From JAGLOK01 sp963676355 (GTDB taxonomy: Bacteria; Bacillota; Clostridia; Christensenellales; UMGS416), in NCBI GenBank assembly GCA_963676355.1, contig OY781093.1, positions 1,860,001 to 1,924,000 of the forward strand: a DNA stretch of 64,000 nt. Reading direction: 5' to 3'. A model generated the notes under the pieces. That model saw nothing but the letters and a program-made list of their open reading frames with translations. It ran no database searches and was not told the DNA's origin. This document shows, one piece after another, positions 36,705-45,810 of the stretch (position 1 is the stretch's first letter; every line of letters begins with the position of its first letter). The translations under genes and the position numbers were made by a program.

Positions 36705-36902
36705 ATGAAACAATCAAGATTTGAAAGCAAGGTATTTTGGGCGGCACTTATAGCACAGATTATATCAATAATTGGATATCTGGGGCTGTGGGAAACATGG
36801 GGTGTAATGCCTGAACAGGTGGAAACTGTGGTCTCTAGCATATTGCAGATGCTTGTGCTTTTCGGAGTGCTTAATAACCCGACCGACAAGGAGAACTTCT
36901 AA
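36705..36902 (+). CDS. phage holin (phi-LC3-like)
   Basis: Holin of 65 residues: a first membrane helix (FWAALIAQIISIIGYLGLW), a short loop and a second helix (VVSSILQMLVLFGVL), ending NNPTDKENF. The N-P-T-D-K ending is typical of phi-LC3-type holins. AAGGAGG precedes the ATG. It releases the endolysin encoded immediately downstream, whose start overlaps its stop. Confidence 0.85.
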   Translation: MKQSRFESKVFWAALIAQIISIIGYLGLWETWGVMPEQVETVVSSILQMLVLFGVLNNPTDKENF

Positions 36903-38467
36903 TGTATCCCAAACCATTGGCAAAGCGCCAAAAAATTAAGGGGAATATAAAAGATTATGGGTTTGATCTGATATCGAAAAAACCTACGAGAGATGAACTC
37001 AAACGTTGGGGGATTTCAATGCCACGTGGGAATAGCTACATCGAAGAGGAAGTGTATGATGTAGCTGTTTCATGCGTCAAAAAGTATTGGGAGTTTTATT
37101 CGGATAAAGATGAGGACCTGGAACTGTCTGATGATGGACGATTCACAGTAGATAATATCACACCTGAGCGCATCGCATCTGTTTGGTTTGCACTTTCTAA
37201 GCATGAGAGTGGTGATCGTGATGACCGATATTATCCTCGCCAATTCTTTTGCGACATTGATGTAGAACATAATGGCGTGAAAAAACACTTTGACGTGGTG
37301 CCTTTATTTGCAAGAAATATAGTGGATGGCGTGTCTGTGCCAAACTACATGAGCGCAGGATGTTTGGCATATGGCATCGGAAATATCTCTGCGTACTGCG
37401 ATGTATTGACAGACACGGATATGGCAAGGCGAGCCGCTTGGGACTGGAAGTACAATGTTGAGCTTTCCGTAATGACATTTTCTCGCAAGTGGTATATCGC
37501 AGAAAGCAAAAAGAAGGGCTTGCCGCTTGATGCTGCTGTAATATACTATCACGGCTGGGATGGCGGAAATGAAAGTACAGATGAGTATTTATCACGTGAT
37601 GAGCTTAACGAAAAAGGAGCTGAAACACGAAGCAGCAAGCGATATTACGATGCTGTTAAAAAGCTCTATCTTGCGGATATCAAAAAAGCAGATGGCAATA
37701 AAACTGATCCAAAAGATGATATTCCTGACTATGCAATTGAAAAAGAGAATGAAAAAATGAACATAAAAAATGAACTCGGCAAAATAGGGGTACGCGGTGG
37801 ACATGCTATAAACGAGAATGTGCTGCCTCTGGAATATGGATATCCAGCCTATATAGAAGGCAAATATGTGCATAATCTTTCACAGAGAATGACTGAGGAA
37901 TTTGGCTTTGAAAATCTTGAACCTGAGACAGATAAGCTCAAATGGGCGGTCATTGCAAAGCGCGGGCGCTATGCTAACTGTGACACGATACTATACAACC
38001 ACACAAACTTTTCTGTGAACTCAGACGGTGAGTTGAACTCGGGGAAAGTGATAATAATCTATCCATTTGAAAACGAGGAATATGAACCTCTGTACGAAAA
38101 GATGGCGGAGACAATCGCGCGCCACATGGAACTGCCCGAGTGGGAAACCCGCATTCGTATGAGCTCAAACTACGAGAACAAGAATTACTATTCCGCACTG
38201 CATTACGGGAAAAAATACGGCATAAAGCATCCGCTTATAGTTGAATATGGCTATCATGTCGATATTGCCGGCAGGGAACAAGAGCGCACAAATCAGATAA
38301 TTTCAGCCTTTAACGAACTGCTTGAAATTGAAGATAACACTAAGCGTGATGACACAATCGCTTTGCCTATGGACTCGGATATGGACCTTGTTGGATTACG
38401 TGACAAGCTTGTGTCTGTTGCGGATATGATTGACGAGTTACTGAGGTTTATCACAGATAAAGAGTAG
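36902..38467 (+). CDS. two-domain endolysin (lysozyme-like plus amidase)
   Basis: Protein of 521 residues predicted to cut peptidoglycan. The N-terminal domain (about 40-260) resembles a lysozyme/transglycosylase fold, with a candidate catalytic Glu in WFALSKHESGD near residue 102. The C-terminal domain (about 290-485) resembles N-acetylmuramoyl-L-alanine amidase type 3: GVRGGHAINEN (zinc His), ILYNHTNFS (zinc His) and VEYGYHVDIAGRE (catalytic Glu). It is complete and overlaps the holin gene by one base. It is the last recognisable phage gene. Confidence 0.8.
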   Translation: MYPKPLAKRQKIKGNIKDYGFDLISKKPTRDELKRWGISMPRGNSYIEEEVYDVAVSCVKKYWEFYSDKDEDLELSDDGRFTVDNITPERIASVWFALSKHESGDRDDRYYPRQFFCDIDVEHNGVKKHFDVVPLFARNIVDGVSVPNYMSAGCLAYGIGNISAYCDVLTDTDMARRAAWDWKYNVELSVMTFSRKWYIAESKKKGLPLDAAVIYYHGWDGGNESTDEYLSRDELNEKGAETRSSKRYYDAVKKLYLADIKKADGNKTDPKDDIPDYAIEKENEKMNIKNELGKIGVRGGHAINENVLPLEYGYPAYIEGKYVHNLSQRMTEEFGFENLEPETDKLKWAVIAKRGRYANCDTILYNHTNFSVNSDGELNSGKVIIIYPFENEEYEPLYEKMAETIARHMELPEWETRIRMSSNYENKNYYSALHYGKKYGIKHPLIVEYGYHVDIAGREQERTNQIISAFNELLEIEDNTKRDDTIALPMDSDMDLVGLRDKLVSVADMIDELLRFITDKE

Positions 38468-38476
38468 ATGTTTTTG

Positions 38477-38505
38477 CCCCGGATGTTAATTCGGGGTGAT
38501 TTTTT
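38477..38505 (+). terminator. terminator after the endolysin
   Basis: 7-bp stem CCCCGGA/TTCGGGG (one wobble) with a 6-base loop, then TGATTTTTTA. It marks the end of the phage operon; the toxin array starts immediately after. Confidence 0.8.
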
Positions 38506-38840
38506 ATTTACTAATATTAACAAATAATGTAGAATAGAAAGGCATAGTTTTTCGCAAGAAAAACTAACGCAGTTCATCCAACTATCAAACTTACGAGCGG
38601 CAGAATGGATATTGGCAGTATTATGCAATCAGCAATTTAAGGAAGTGCTAAAGCATTTCCGTAAATTCGCTCGAAAATATCCAGCTGTAAGGGCTGTAGT
38701 GGGTGTTTGAAAACACCTTGGCTTGTTCCCTGAGTCACTGCGCAAAAGGCTACCTCTCTCGCAAGATATTTCATATATTGCTGTCGGGCAAAGAGTTCGC
38801 GAGCGCAACTCTTTGGTGAGCAAGCGGGAACGACAGCAGC
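38506..38840 (+). repeat. toxin-array repeat, copy A
   Basis: Full-length copy of a ~330-base repeat that recurs near 40.76, 46.80 and 50.18 kb. It starts TTTACTAATATTAACAAATA, carries a 9-bp hairpin GGAAGTGCT/AGCATTTCC and the hairpin GGTGTTT/AAACACC, then the conserved boundary CCTTGGCTTGTTCC, after which the copies diverge into different toxin genes. The region holds no complete gene. Confidence 0.8.
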
Positions 38841-38958
38841 TCAGAGAGATGATATAGAAACTACGGCAATTAAGTTCCAAAAAGCAAAGAAGCGCCAAGG
38901 AATCACAAATGATGACTTAAAAAAAATAGTTGCAGTAACGGGAGATACATCATCTGCA

Positions 38959-39915
38959 GTGGACGCTGTCATAAATGAAAAGGCTAAAACGCTAAAAGCG
39001 TTAATAGACGCAGGTGAAAGTAAGATCGCCGATGCATACAAGGTACGATACGAAAAAGAAAAAAAGATAGCGGATGTGCTTAAAAAAACACCTGTCTATA
39101 AAACGTATAAAGATATTATGCGCGAAAAGGGAATACCTCAGGATAAAATGTGGTTGCTCGAAGCATATTACGGGAGTGAAGCTGCGGCTAAAGAAGCGAT
39201 TAAAAACAAACCAGCTAGCGAGTTGCGCGATGCAATGAAGGCACAAAGCAATAAAGAACAGGATGCGCTTTATTATAGAGGTGGGGCGGGCAACGGAGTT
39301 AAAGGCGGAGGTAGTAGCAGTTGGGGGAATGAATTTAACAGACCAACAACAGAAGATTATTTGTTAAATTTATATGATATAGATGATGTTGCAGATGAAG
39401 AATATTATGATCAGTATTTTGGAATTGGGAGTAATATAATAAAAAAGCAAATTCAAAAAAAAGGATGGAACATAGGAAATTTCAAAGAAGAAGAGATTGA
39501 TTTAGCTGGCAGATATCCTTTCAAAGCCATGCAAGGACATAACCATCAATATACTGCTATAGAAATGCAAAGTTATATTGCGAACAAGCATGACTTATCA
39601 TCTGATGATAATACAAAAGTTAATGCATGGAAGCATGCTTATTTGGCAGCTTTGCACAAGGATGCTTTTGGTCTTGATGTTGCAACAAAGTTTGTAAACG
39701 CACATGAAAATACTCCATTAAACCTAACAGATTATAGAGACAGTGCTGTAATGGATTTACATAATAATGCAATAGGTTTGTCTATAGACAGACCGGAGGG
39801 AATAAACGATAAAGATTTTGCCGACTATGTATATAGCATAATCGAAAATGATGGATATTGGATATCTCCTGAAGGAGAGGTTCACATACCAGAGTGGGCT
39901 AAAAATGATGAATAA
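38959..39915 (+). CDS. polymorphic toxin remnant, DUF6973 C-terminus
   Basis: The frame is open from 38734 but has no ATG; GTG is the first plausible start and has no good ribosome site, so the 5' end is probably lost. Residues 1-75 are helical and charged; the pre-toxin module VYKTYKDIMREKGIP...ALYYRGG follows; after a Gly/Ser linker the C-terminal 190 residues resemble DUF6973, with AWKHAYLAALHKDAFG, VNAHE and MDLHNNAIG. This domain is found at the ends of polymorphic toxins; its activity is not known to me. An immunity candidate follows after nine bases. Confidence 0.7.
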   Translation: MDAVINEKAKTLKALIDAGESKIADAYKVRYEKEKKIADVLKKTPVYKTYKDIMREKGIPQDKMWLLEAYYGSEAAAKEAIKNKPASELRDAMKAQSNKEQDALYYRGGAGNGVKGGGSSSWGNEFNRPTTEDYLLNLYDIDDVADEEYYDQYFGIGSNIIKKQIQKKGWNIGNFKEEEIDLAGRYPFKAMQGHNHQYTAIEMQSYIANKHDLSSDDNTKVNAWKHAYLAALHKDAFGLDVATKFVNAHENTPLNLTDYRDSAVMDLHNNAIGLSIDRPEGINDKDFADYVYSIIENDGYWISPEGEVHIPEWAKNDE

Positions 39916-39924
39916 GGATTTGAC

Positions 39925-40416
39925 ATGAAAAAACTATTATTAAAAAGATGGGCTATAGCTATATTAATTATAATAATATTGATTGTAACATATATAGTTT
40001 GGAACTTCTTTTACCTCTATGATATAAGAATGCAAAAAAAATATGAAACCGAATTTTTAGATAGCATTCTTTCGTATAATAAAGAAACAATAGATATTAA
40101 TGATGTATTACCATTTGAGTGGGATATTGCTTATGTGTATCATGGAGATATTGAAGAAGTGGTCTTTAATGAATATACAAGATACTCATTGAAAGATGAA
40201 GTTAGTTTAGAGCCAAAGCTAAGTGAAAAATTTACTTTTTTGATTTTTATAAAGGATAATAAAATAGTTTTGTCATTACGAGCAGATAGATTTGTAATAA
40301 CAACCGATGAAATGAAAACAGATGAAATTGAGATTTTTTATTTTACTCCCTTAAAATCAGTTTTTTCAGTTAGTGAGGATAAATATGGTAAGTTGATTTT
40401 AACTTATTTAGAATAA
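39925..40416 (+). CDS. immunity candidate for DUF6973 toxin, copy 1
   Basis: Protein of 163 residues with one N-terminal membrane helix (about 9-28) and an extracellular domain starting near residue 50 with DINDVLPFEWDIAYVYHG. It belongs to the same family as the gene at 49.4 kb, which also follows a DUF6973 remnant. The repeated pairing of toxin type and this protein is good internal evidence that it neutralises the toxin at the outer face of the membrane. AAGGA precedes the ATG. Confidence 0.72.
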   Translation: MKKLLLKRWAIAILIIIILIVTYIVWNFFYLYDIRMQKKYETEFLDSILSYNKETIDINDVLPFEWDIAYVYHGDIEEVVFNEYTRYSLKDEVSLEPKLSEKFTFLIFIKDNKIVLSLRADRFVITTDEMKTDEIEIFYFTPLKSVFSVSEDKYGKLILTYLE

Positions 40417-40425
40417 CATAACTTT

Positions 40426-40447
40426 CCCCCTCCTCTGAGGGGGATTT
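40426..40447 (+). terminator. terminator after immunity gene
   Basis: Perfect 7-bp stem CCCCCTC/GAGGGGG with a 4-base loop, then ATTTT. Nearly the same hairpin closes three other units of the array. Confidence 0.85.
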
Positions 40448-40477
40448 TACAAAGAATTTTGCAGGCAAAATTCTTAC

Positions 40478-40869
40478 TGACACATCTCTTGTTTCTGACG
40501 CTTATTGGCGTACTTAATCGATTTTGATCAAAAATCGTTTAAGTAGCCTAAACTATTAAGATAGTAAAATTCGTACTGACGCTTCTTCCATTGCTGACGT
40601 CGGTGTGCATATTAATCGAGATCTAAGAAAACTAGAGCAAATAGGCGAATGCTATGCCAAATAACCTCCATTTACCACGACGGCCTGTCGGATAATTTAG
40701 CGAAAAAGGAGATTGAGAGTATCGCCGAGGAGAGGGGAGTGTATAAAAAATCACTTTCTTATTTACTAATATTAACAAATAATGTAGAATTGAAAGGCAT
40801 AGTTTTTCGAAAGAAAATATCTAGATGTAAGGGCTGTAGTAGGTGTTTGAAAACGCCTTGGCTTGTTCC
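40478..40869 (+). repeat. toxin-array repeat, copy B
   Basis: About 96 percent identical by eye over its first 280 bases to the stretch starting at 46516. It contains a CGATTTT/AAAATCG hairpin, protein-coding relics in more than one frame (TDASSIADVGVHINRDL; YDGLSDNLAKKEIESIAEER) and the TTACTAATATTAAC part of the common repeat. The middle of that repeat is deleted here, but the end CCTTGGCTTGTTCC is kept and touches the next toxin. Confidence 0.8.
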
Positions 40870-41534
40870 TCGACAATGAAGATAATGCTAAAAGAGATTT
40901 GTTCAATAAATCTTCAAGTGAGCTTGGGGCGATGGTCCAGAGGGATAAGGATAGAAATTTAGAAACAAAAGGTAGTTGGGGAGTAGGAACTTTCCTCAAT
41001 CCAATAATGTCTACAGAGTATGAAAATGGATTATTTAATTCTCCCGAAGATGTAGCATATACATTTGGTATCAAGTATAATGAACAATCGATAAAAGAGG
41101 ACGTTGAATATGGAGCTAATATCTTTGCTGTAGAAACAGAAGACGGATTAAAATACTCATATGATAAAGCTTATAAAGGTTCTGATAATAGTGTTGTAAA
41201 AATGGCGGTGGCAGATTGGTTAAATCGTTCATTGCTTGCACTAAGCACAATAAAATCAGATGAAATTCCTGTAGGCAGTGTGCATACACATTCTGCATGG
41301 AGTTGGGATGGAAACAATTTTTTCTCAAAGCAAGATGTTAATTGGTTGAATGGAAATACATACATGGTTGCACCTGATGGAACGCTGCATTATCTCTCGT
41401 GAATTAGGACACAATATAGCTATATTTCACCAACACAACAGTATATTGATGAAAATGGTATGGAGTATGGAGAGGTTGTCAGGTACGGTTTACCAAAAGA
41501 TAGTAATCCAAATATGACACCTTTTACACCATAG
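40863..41534 (+). pseudogene. polymorphic toxin remnant, DUF4329 type, broken by TGA
   Basis: The frame begins at TTG in the repeat boundary, without upstream module or ribosome site. The protein resembles DUF4329 domains: GSWGVGTFLNPIMS, VKMAVADWLNRSLLA, then SVHTHSAWSWDGNNFFSKQD, a His-x-His...Ser...Asp metal site as in JAB-type peptidases. A TGA at 41400-41402 stops it at HYLS, but the same frame stays open for 43 more codons (IRTQYSYISPTQQYIDENG...) up to TAG. So this is a 5'-truncated gene with a nonsense mutation. The adjacent immunity gene is intact. Confidence 0.75.
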
Positions 41535-41546
41535 AAAGGTACGGAA

Positions 41547-42278
41547 ATGAAAAGACACCCAGTTAAATTTATTTTAATAATTCTAATTGCTGTGATAGCG
41601 GGTTACTCTATTTTTAACTTATCTCTACCAAAGTATAATGACAACTATAGAGAAAAAGTAGTTGAGATAAAAGGATATAATTATGAATACAGAAATGATT
41701 GGGTGGTAGTAAAAAAGGATAAAAGTGTAGGCAGAGTAATGCAGGACAACTATGATTTTGGGACACGACTTGGACTCTTCTTTTTTCCTGATAGGCTTTA
41801 CTCTGCAAAAGGTGATAGAGATAACATCTCTTATTATATAGATCCTGGAATAAGTGAATTTCCTTGGGGACATAGTATTTACAGAACTGATATTACTTTG
41901 CCTAATTTAAAGGATATGAATCCCTATAAAATTGAAATTGCACTTCACGATTTAGATTTATCTAGCAAAGTTTATTATGTTCTTGAAGACCAAGAAATTA
42001 TTGATGAGATATTGGATGTCATTAACACTGGCGATGAATTGCAGTCCAATTACTCGCAGGAGGAAAAGGAAGCGCTAAAGAAGGTGAATGAGCTATATTA
42101 TGCTATATGCTTTTTTGATAATAGAGTTCCGGGAAGCACATATCCATTGCATATAGCAAAAAAAGAAGGTTATAAAGCATTTTATACACCAAATGATAAA
42201 AAATTTGAAGATGAATTAATTGATTTCACATATGTTATTCATTTGCTAATTAGTAACGGTGAAAAAGTATTTGATTAA
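41547..42278 (+). CDS. immunity candidate for the DUF4329 toxin
   Basis: Protein of 243 residues with one N-terminal membrane helix (about 8-26) and a 210-residue outer domain (NYEYRNDWVVVKKDKS, PFPWGHSIYR-type beta segments). It is 12 bases after the broken toxin, with GAAAGG before the ATG. Position and topology suggest an immunity protein that protects the cell envelope side; the family is unknown to me. Confidence 0.65.
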   Translation: MKRHPVKFILIILIAVIAGYSIFNLSLPKYNDNYREKVVEIKGYNYEYRNDWVVVKKDKSVGRVMQDNYDFGTRLGLFFFPDRLYSAKGDRDNISYYIDPGISEFPWGHSIYRTDITLPNLKDMNPYKIEIALHDLDLSSKVYYVLEDQEIIDEILDVINTGDELQSNYSQEEKEALKKVNELYYAICFFDNRVPGSTYPLHIAKKEGYKAFYTPNDKKFEDELIDFTYVIHLLISNGEKVFD

Positions 42279-42476
42279 TATATTTATCCTTACCCCTCCT
42301 TGACATGAACATGAAGTGGACTTTTATTTTGTAATTTTATCTTTGCTGTAGTGTTTGCCTAATTTTTAAATCTCGCAGAATTGCATGAAAGGCTCACTCT
42401 TGTATATTCGCTAGAAATTATCCTGTCGCAGACACTTCAGTAGGTGGATAAATAAAAGCCTTGGTTTGTTCCCTAT

Positions 42477-43373
42477 ATGATTGCGCAGATAGTAATCTTT
42501 CTTGTAAAAGACTATCGAACGTATAAAGATGTTATGCGTGAAAAGGGTATACCTCTGGAGGACTTCAAATATCTTGTAGCTTACCATAAAGGCAACGAAG
42601 CCGCGGCGAAACACGATGTTATGAACTTAACACCAGAACAGCTTAAAACAAAGATAGTGGCCATGCGTGCGTTTAGTGAACATGTTGGGGATGAGTTGAG
42701 TGGTGGATTTGTACAGGATGAAGTAGCCACATTATTAGATAGTAATAATACCTCAATTTTTTCTTCGCAGAATGATAGTAACACGCAAGAAACACTAAGC
42801 GCATTACCGGAAGGTTATGAAATAGAAGAAACTCATGTAGTTGAATCTGATTTTAATCCATTTGATGGGGTTACATGGATAGTTGGAGCTGGCGGAAATG
42901 CGGTTCCTTTTGCAGGTGTATCAACTGATGTAAGCATTTTGTTTGATAGTAATGACATGGTTGCAATAGTAGATGGAGGAGCCGGAACATTTGGTGTGCC
43001 AAACACAGGAGTTGCATTTAAATTTGGTATATCTACGGCCGACGACTACAGAGATGTACTAGGTAGTTACTATAGCATCGGCGGTTCGATTGGTGAGGGG
43101 GTATCAATCGGCGGTGAATTGACAGGCGGTGTTTCAGATGGTAGGCTTAAGAATCTTACTTTTACAGTTGAATCAGGAGTAGGAATCTCGGCACTACCGG
43201 CTGAAGGTCATTTCAGTATTGGCGGTACTGAATCGGAACCTATTTGGGTAGGTACGAAAGAAGAGTTTTGGGAAAAAGTCGACGAGGAATATAAGGATTT
43301 TATTGAATATACTATGGATAACTTCGATAAACCACCAGCATGGGATTTCAACTATTATAATAGTCTTCCTTAA
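42477..43373 (+). CDS. polymorphic toxin, Gly-rich beta C-terminus
   Basis: Open frame of 298 codons starting right after the conserved repeat boundary, with no ribosome site. Residues 10-75 are the pre-toxin module (YKDVMREKGIP...MRAFSEHVGDELSGG). After a linker the last 180 residues are rich in Gly and Val with alternating polarity (AGTFGVPNTGVAFKFGIS, SIGGSIGEGVSIGG), suggesting a beta sheet that could insert in membranes. The partner downstream is a multi-helix membrane protein, which fits a membrane-active toxin. This is the only toxin in the array with no interior break. Confidence 0.65.
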   Translation: MIAQIVIFLVKDYRTYKDVMREKGIPLEDFKYLVAYHKGNEAAAKHDVMNLTPEQLKTKIVAMRAFSEHVGDELSGGFVQDEVATLLDSNNTSIFSSQNDSNTQETLSALPEGYEIEETHVVESDFNPFDGVTWIVGAGGNAVPFAGVSTDVSILFDSNDMVAIVDGGAGTFGVPNTGVAFKFGISTADDYRDVLGSYYSIGGSIGEGVSIGGELTGGVSDGRLKNLTFTVESGVGISALPAEGHFSIGGTESEPIWVGTKEEFWEKVDEEYKDFIEYTMDNFDKPPAWDFNYYNSLP

Positions 43374-43383
43374 AAGGTAAAGC

Positions 43384-43863
43384 ATGTATATACTAACACT
43401 TTTAATAAATATAATTATTTGGTTAATTGTTATATCTTCTGAAATATACGATGGATTGAAATTTATATTAATCTTTTCATCACTTTTTTTGCTTATTTCA
43501 ACATATGAAATTTCAAGGAAGAAAAATAAGTTAAAGATGTATAGAAGAAGATTTAGCTATGATAATGTTTACGTTAAGTATTTAGTATTAGTTATTAAAA
43601 TTTTCATTTGCTTAATAATAGTTCTAGGTTTTTTTCAATGGTTTAATTACTTATATAATTATTTGATTTGGGTAATAATACATACTATTATTGTAACATT
43701 ATTACTGTCATTAAATCTGTATATGGATATTTTTAAAGTTAAATGGTACAAAGGATTGAATATAAATATAACAAAAGATGACTTTGTTCAACGAAAGATA
43801 ATTACTATGATTAGCTTTTTAGCTATTACTTATATCAATGCTTTTATCGTTTACTTATTTTAA
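43384..43863 (+). CDS. four-helix membrane immunity candidate
   Basis: Protein of 159 residues with about five hydrophobic segments: 4-18, 24-42, 62-80, 85-110 and 137-158. It lies ten bases after the Gly-rich toxin with AAAGG before the ATG. Integral membrane immunity proteins typically protect against pore-forming toxins by blocking insertion, which matches the proposed nature of the toxin. The family is not recognised. Confidence 0.65.
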   Translation: MYILTLLINIIIWLIVISSEIYDGLKFILIFSSLFLLISTYEISRKKNKLKMYRRRFSYDNVYVKYLVLVIKIFICLIIVLGFFQWFNYLYNYLIWVIIHTIIVTLLLSLNLYMDIFKVKWYKGLNINITKDDFVQRKIITMISFLAITYINAFIVYLF

Positions 43864-43877
43864 ATAATGATACGTCA

Positions 43878-43900
43878 CCCCCTCCTCGGAGGGGGATTTT
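43878..43900 (+). terminator. terminator after membrane immunity gene
   Basis: Perfect 8-bp stem CCCCCTCC/GGAGGGGG with a 2-base loop, then ATTTTTTG. Same type as the other array terminators. Confidence 0.88.
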
Positions 43901-43947
43901 TTGTTATGCGGTGTAATCTTGCTTTGGTGCTATATCCGAATCCCACC

Positions 43948-43991
43948 ACCGTGATGTGAAATCACGGTCCCCCTCCCTTTGACAAGGGAGG
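43948..43991. repeat. REP/MITE-like double hairpin
   Basis: Two adjacent perfect 8-bp stems, ACCGTGAT/ATCACGGT (loop 5) and CCTCCCTT/AAGGGAGG (loop TGAC), the second followed by TAAGTG. A decayed relative lies at 49096-49117. Size and symmetry fit a small interspersed palindromic repeat. Confidence 0.65.
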
Positions 43992-44298
43992 TAAGTGTTT
44001 CAGGCAAGATGCACAAACAGTGCCGATAGGGTATAAAAGAATATCTTACTAGCAATGAGTGTCCGCCGTGCGCTGACAAATTACGACGGCCTGTCGGATA
44101 ATCTGGCGAAAAAGGAGATTGAGAGTATCGCCGAGGAGAGGGGAGTGTATAAGAAAACTTCAAAATAGTCGGAAAATGTGAAACTAGCAAAATAAAAACA
44201 AATAATAAAATAAAAACTCATGAGGGGTGTACGGTGTAAGTCGTGCGCCCCTCTTGCGTTCCGAGCAAAATGCAGGGGCGAAAAGAAAGGATAGAATT

Positions 44299-45786
44299 AT
44301 GGCAGGATATAATAAGCCAATGATGTTGATTGATGGAGATGCAGACTTAACTAAGAAACTGATAACAGAAGCGAAGAAAAGAAAAGATAAAGCGTCTTCA
44401 TCAAATAGCACGAAAAATGAGCAGGCAGGAAAGACAACAAAGCAGATAGATGACGAAGAAAAAAGAGCAATGGAAATAAGAGCTGCAAGAAGTGAGAAAA
44501 GAATCAATGATGAAGCATATCAGCTACTGATTGACTATTATGGAGGAGTAGAAAGGATGGCGGAAAATGCTGTGTTGTTTATGAATAGCGAAGCTATTAG
44601 GGAATTTATTGAAATTCAACTTACAAATCGGCAAAAACAAGTGCTAAATAATAGGCAAAGAGCTTATGAGGATGCAAACACTGTAAAAGTTAATGATAAT
44701 GGATCTATACGTCCAGCAACTGCTATGCCAGACTTTCTCATTGATCTTGAAAGCTCTGGTTCTAGTTATTCGCCGTTTCAAACTGCAAAGCGTTTAAAAG
44801 GACTTTCCACTGAAGACATGAGACTATTAATTTCATATTATAAAGGTGATGAAACTAAAACTAGAAATGCAGTAATCAATGAATCGAAATACAGCTTGGA
44901 TAAAAAGATAGCGACCATGCGTGCGTTTAGTGATCATGCAGGGGATGAGTTGAGCGGTGGCTCGGATTCTAGTTCAGGCAGTAGCAGTGATTGGATGAGT
45001 AGTTTTGATAATAAAGTTGAGCTTTATAATGGTTGGTCAGATGCAAATAGTGCAAATTGAACAAATCTTAATGATTCGGATGAAGCTTTGCCAATGGTAT
45101 ATTCTCAAGATTATTTGGATAAACTGCAAGCAAATAAGAAAGATGATAAAGAAAATGATATAGTTCCTGATATCAGAGATACCCTGATGAGCTATACAAG
45201 CTATATTTATGAGGAAAGTTTGAATAATTTGATGGAAAAGGTGCATAATCAAAATGATTTTACCCTAGCAAAAGATAATAATAAATTTTTAAATATTGAT
45301 TACACGACAATTCCATCATCTGTTTTAGGTCAATTGGGTAGAGTTAATGAAATTGTGTCGTTTCAGATAGTTGATGAAGCTGCAACAGGATTGTATATAA
45401 TAGCAGAGTTAGATGGTACTTTTAAAGATATACAAGGTAATAAATCAGTTTTAGCAGAAAATGTAGCTAATATTGGAGCTCATTATTATAATAAAGAAAA
45501 CAATGCTGAAAACTTGAAAGATATTGTCACAGTTATTCCAATGGAAAATACAGAATTTGATCAAACTTTTATCAATGATGTAAACCATGCTTATGCCTGG
45601 CTTGAGTTTTTTGATGTGGCGGATGCAGAAGGATTGTATTGGGATGAAATGACCGAAGAACAACATGAGAAATGGGAAAATTTTGTTATAGCAACTGACA
45701 TTTTAAATAAATATGATTATAATGAAATATGGGAACCCGTGTCCGATTTAACATCTGAAATGATTTTTGCAATATATTTTCCTTAA
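44299..45786 (+). pseudogene. polymorphic toxin with complete N-terminus, broken by TGA
   Basis: Best preserved toxin of the array: GAAAGG lies eight bases before the ATG, so its native start is present. The N-terminus MAGYNKPMMLIDGDADLTKK may be a delivery signal. A basic/coiled part follows, then two copies of the pre-toxin helix repeat (about 75-115 and 180-235, ending GDELSGG), a Ser linker and an unrecognised C-terminal domain of about 230 residues. TGA at 45058-45060 interrupts the frame at codon 254, yet the frame stays open on both sides (SDANSAN, then TNLNDSDEALPM), so one nonsense mutation inactivates the gene unless it is read through. Confidence 0.75.
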
Positions 45787-45810
45787 AATATACAAGAGCT
45801 AGGGGTTTTA

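Larger units (their letters stand above)
43864..44298 (+). other. spacer with REP-like hairpins and a coding relic
   Basis: Holds the terminator, a double hairpin at 43948-43991 (ACCGTGAT/ATCACGGT, then CCTCCCTT/AAGGGAGG) whose second half recurs near 49.1 kb, and a 37-codon relic at 44055-44168 (MSVRRALTNYDGLSDNLAKK...) that occurs in four places of the array. None of these has a convincing ribosome site. Confidence 0.6.

Noticed and set aside
18600..38500. Contractile tailocin or extracellular injection system
   Set aside because: There is no sheath, AAA ATPase or contractile baseplate gene, and the tail genes are of siphophage type.
40649..40879. 76-codon frame covering the YDGLSDN relic
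   Set aside because: The frame runs through a repeat whose other copies are broken; I treat it as part of the repeat, not as a gene.
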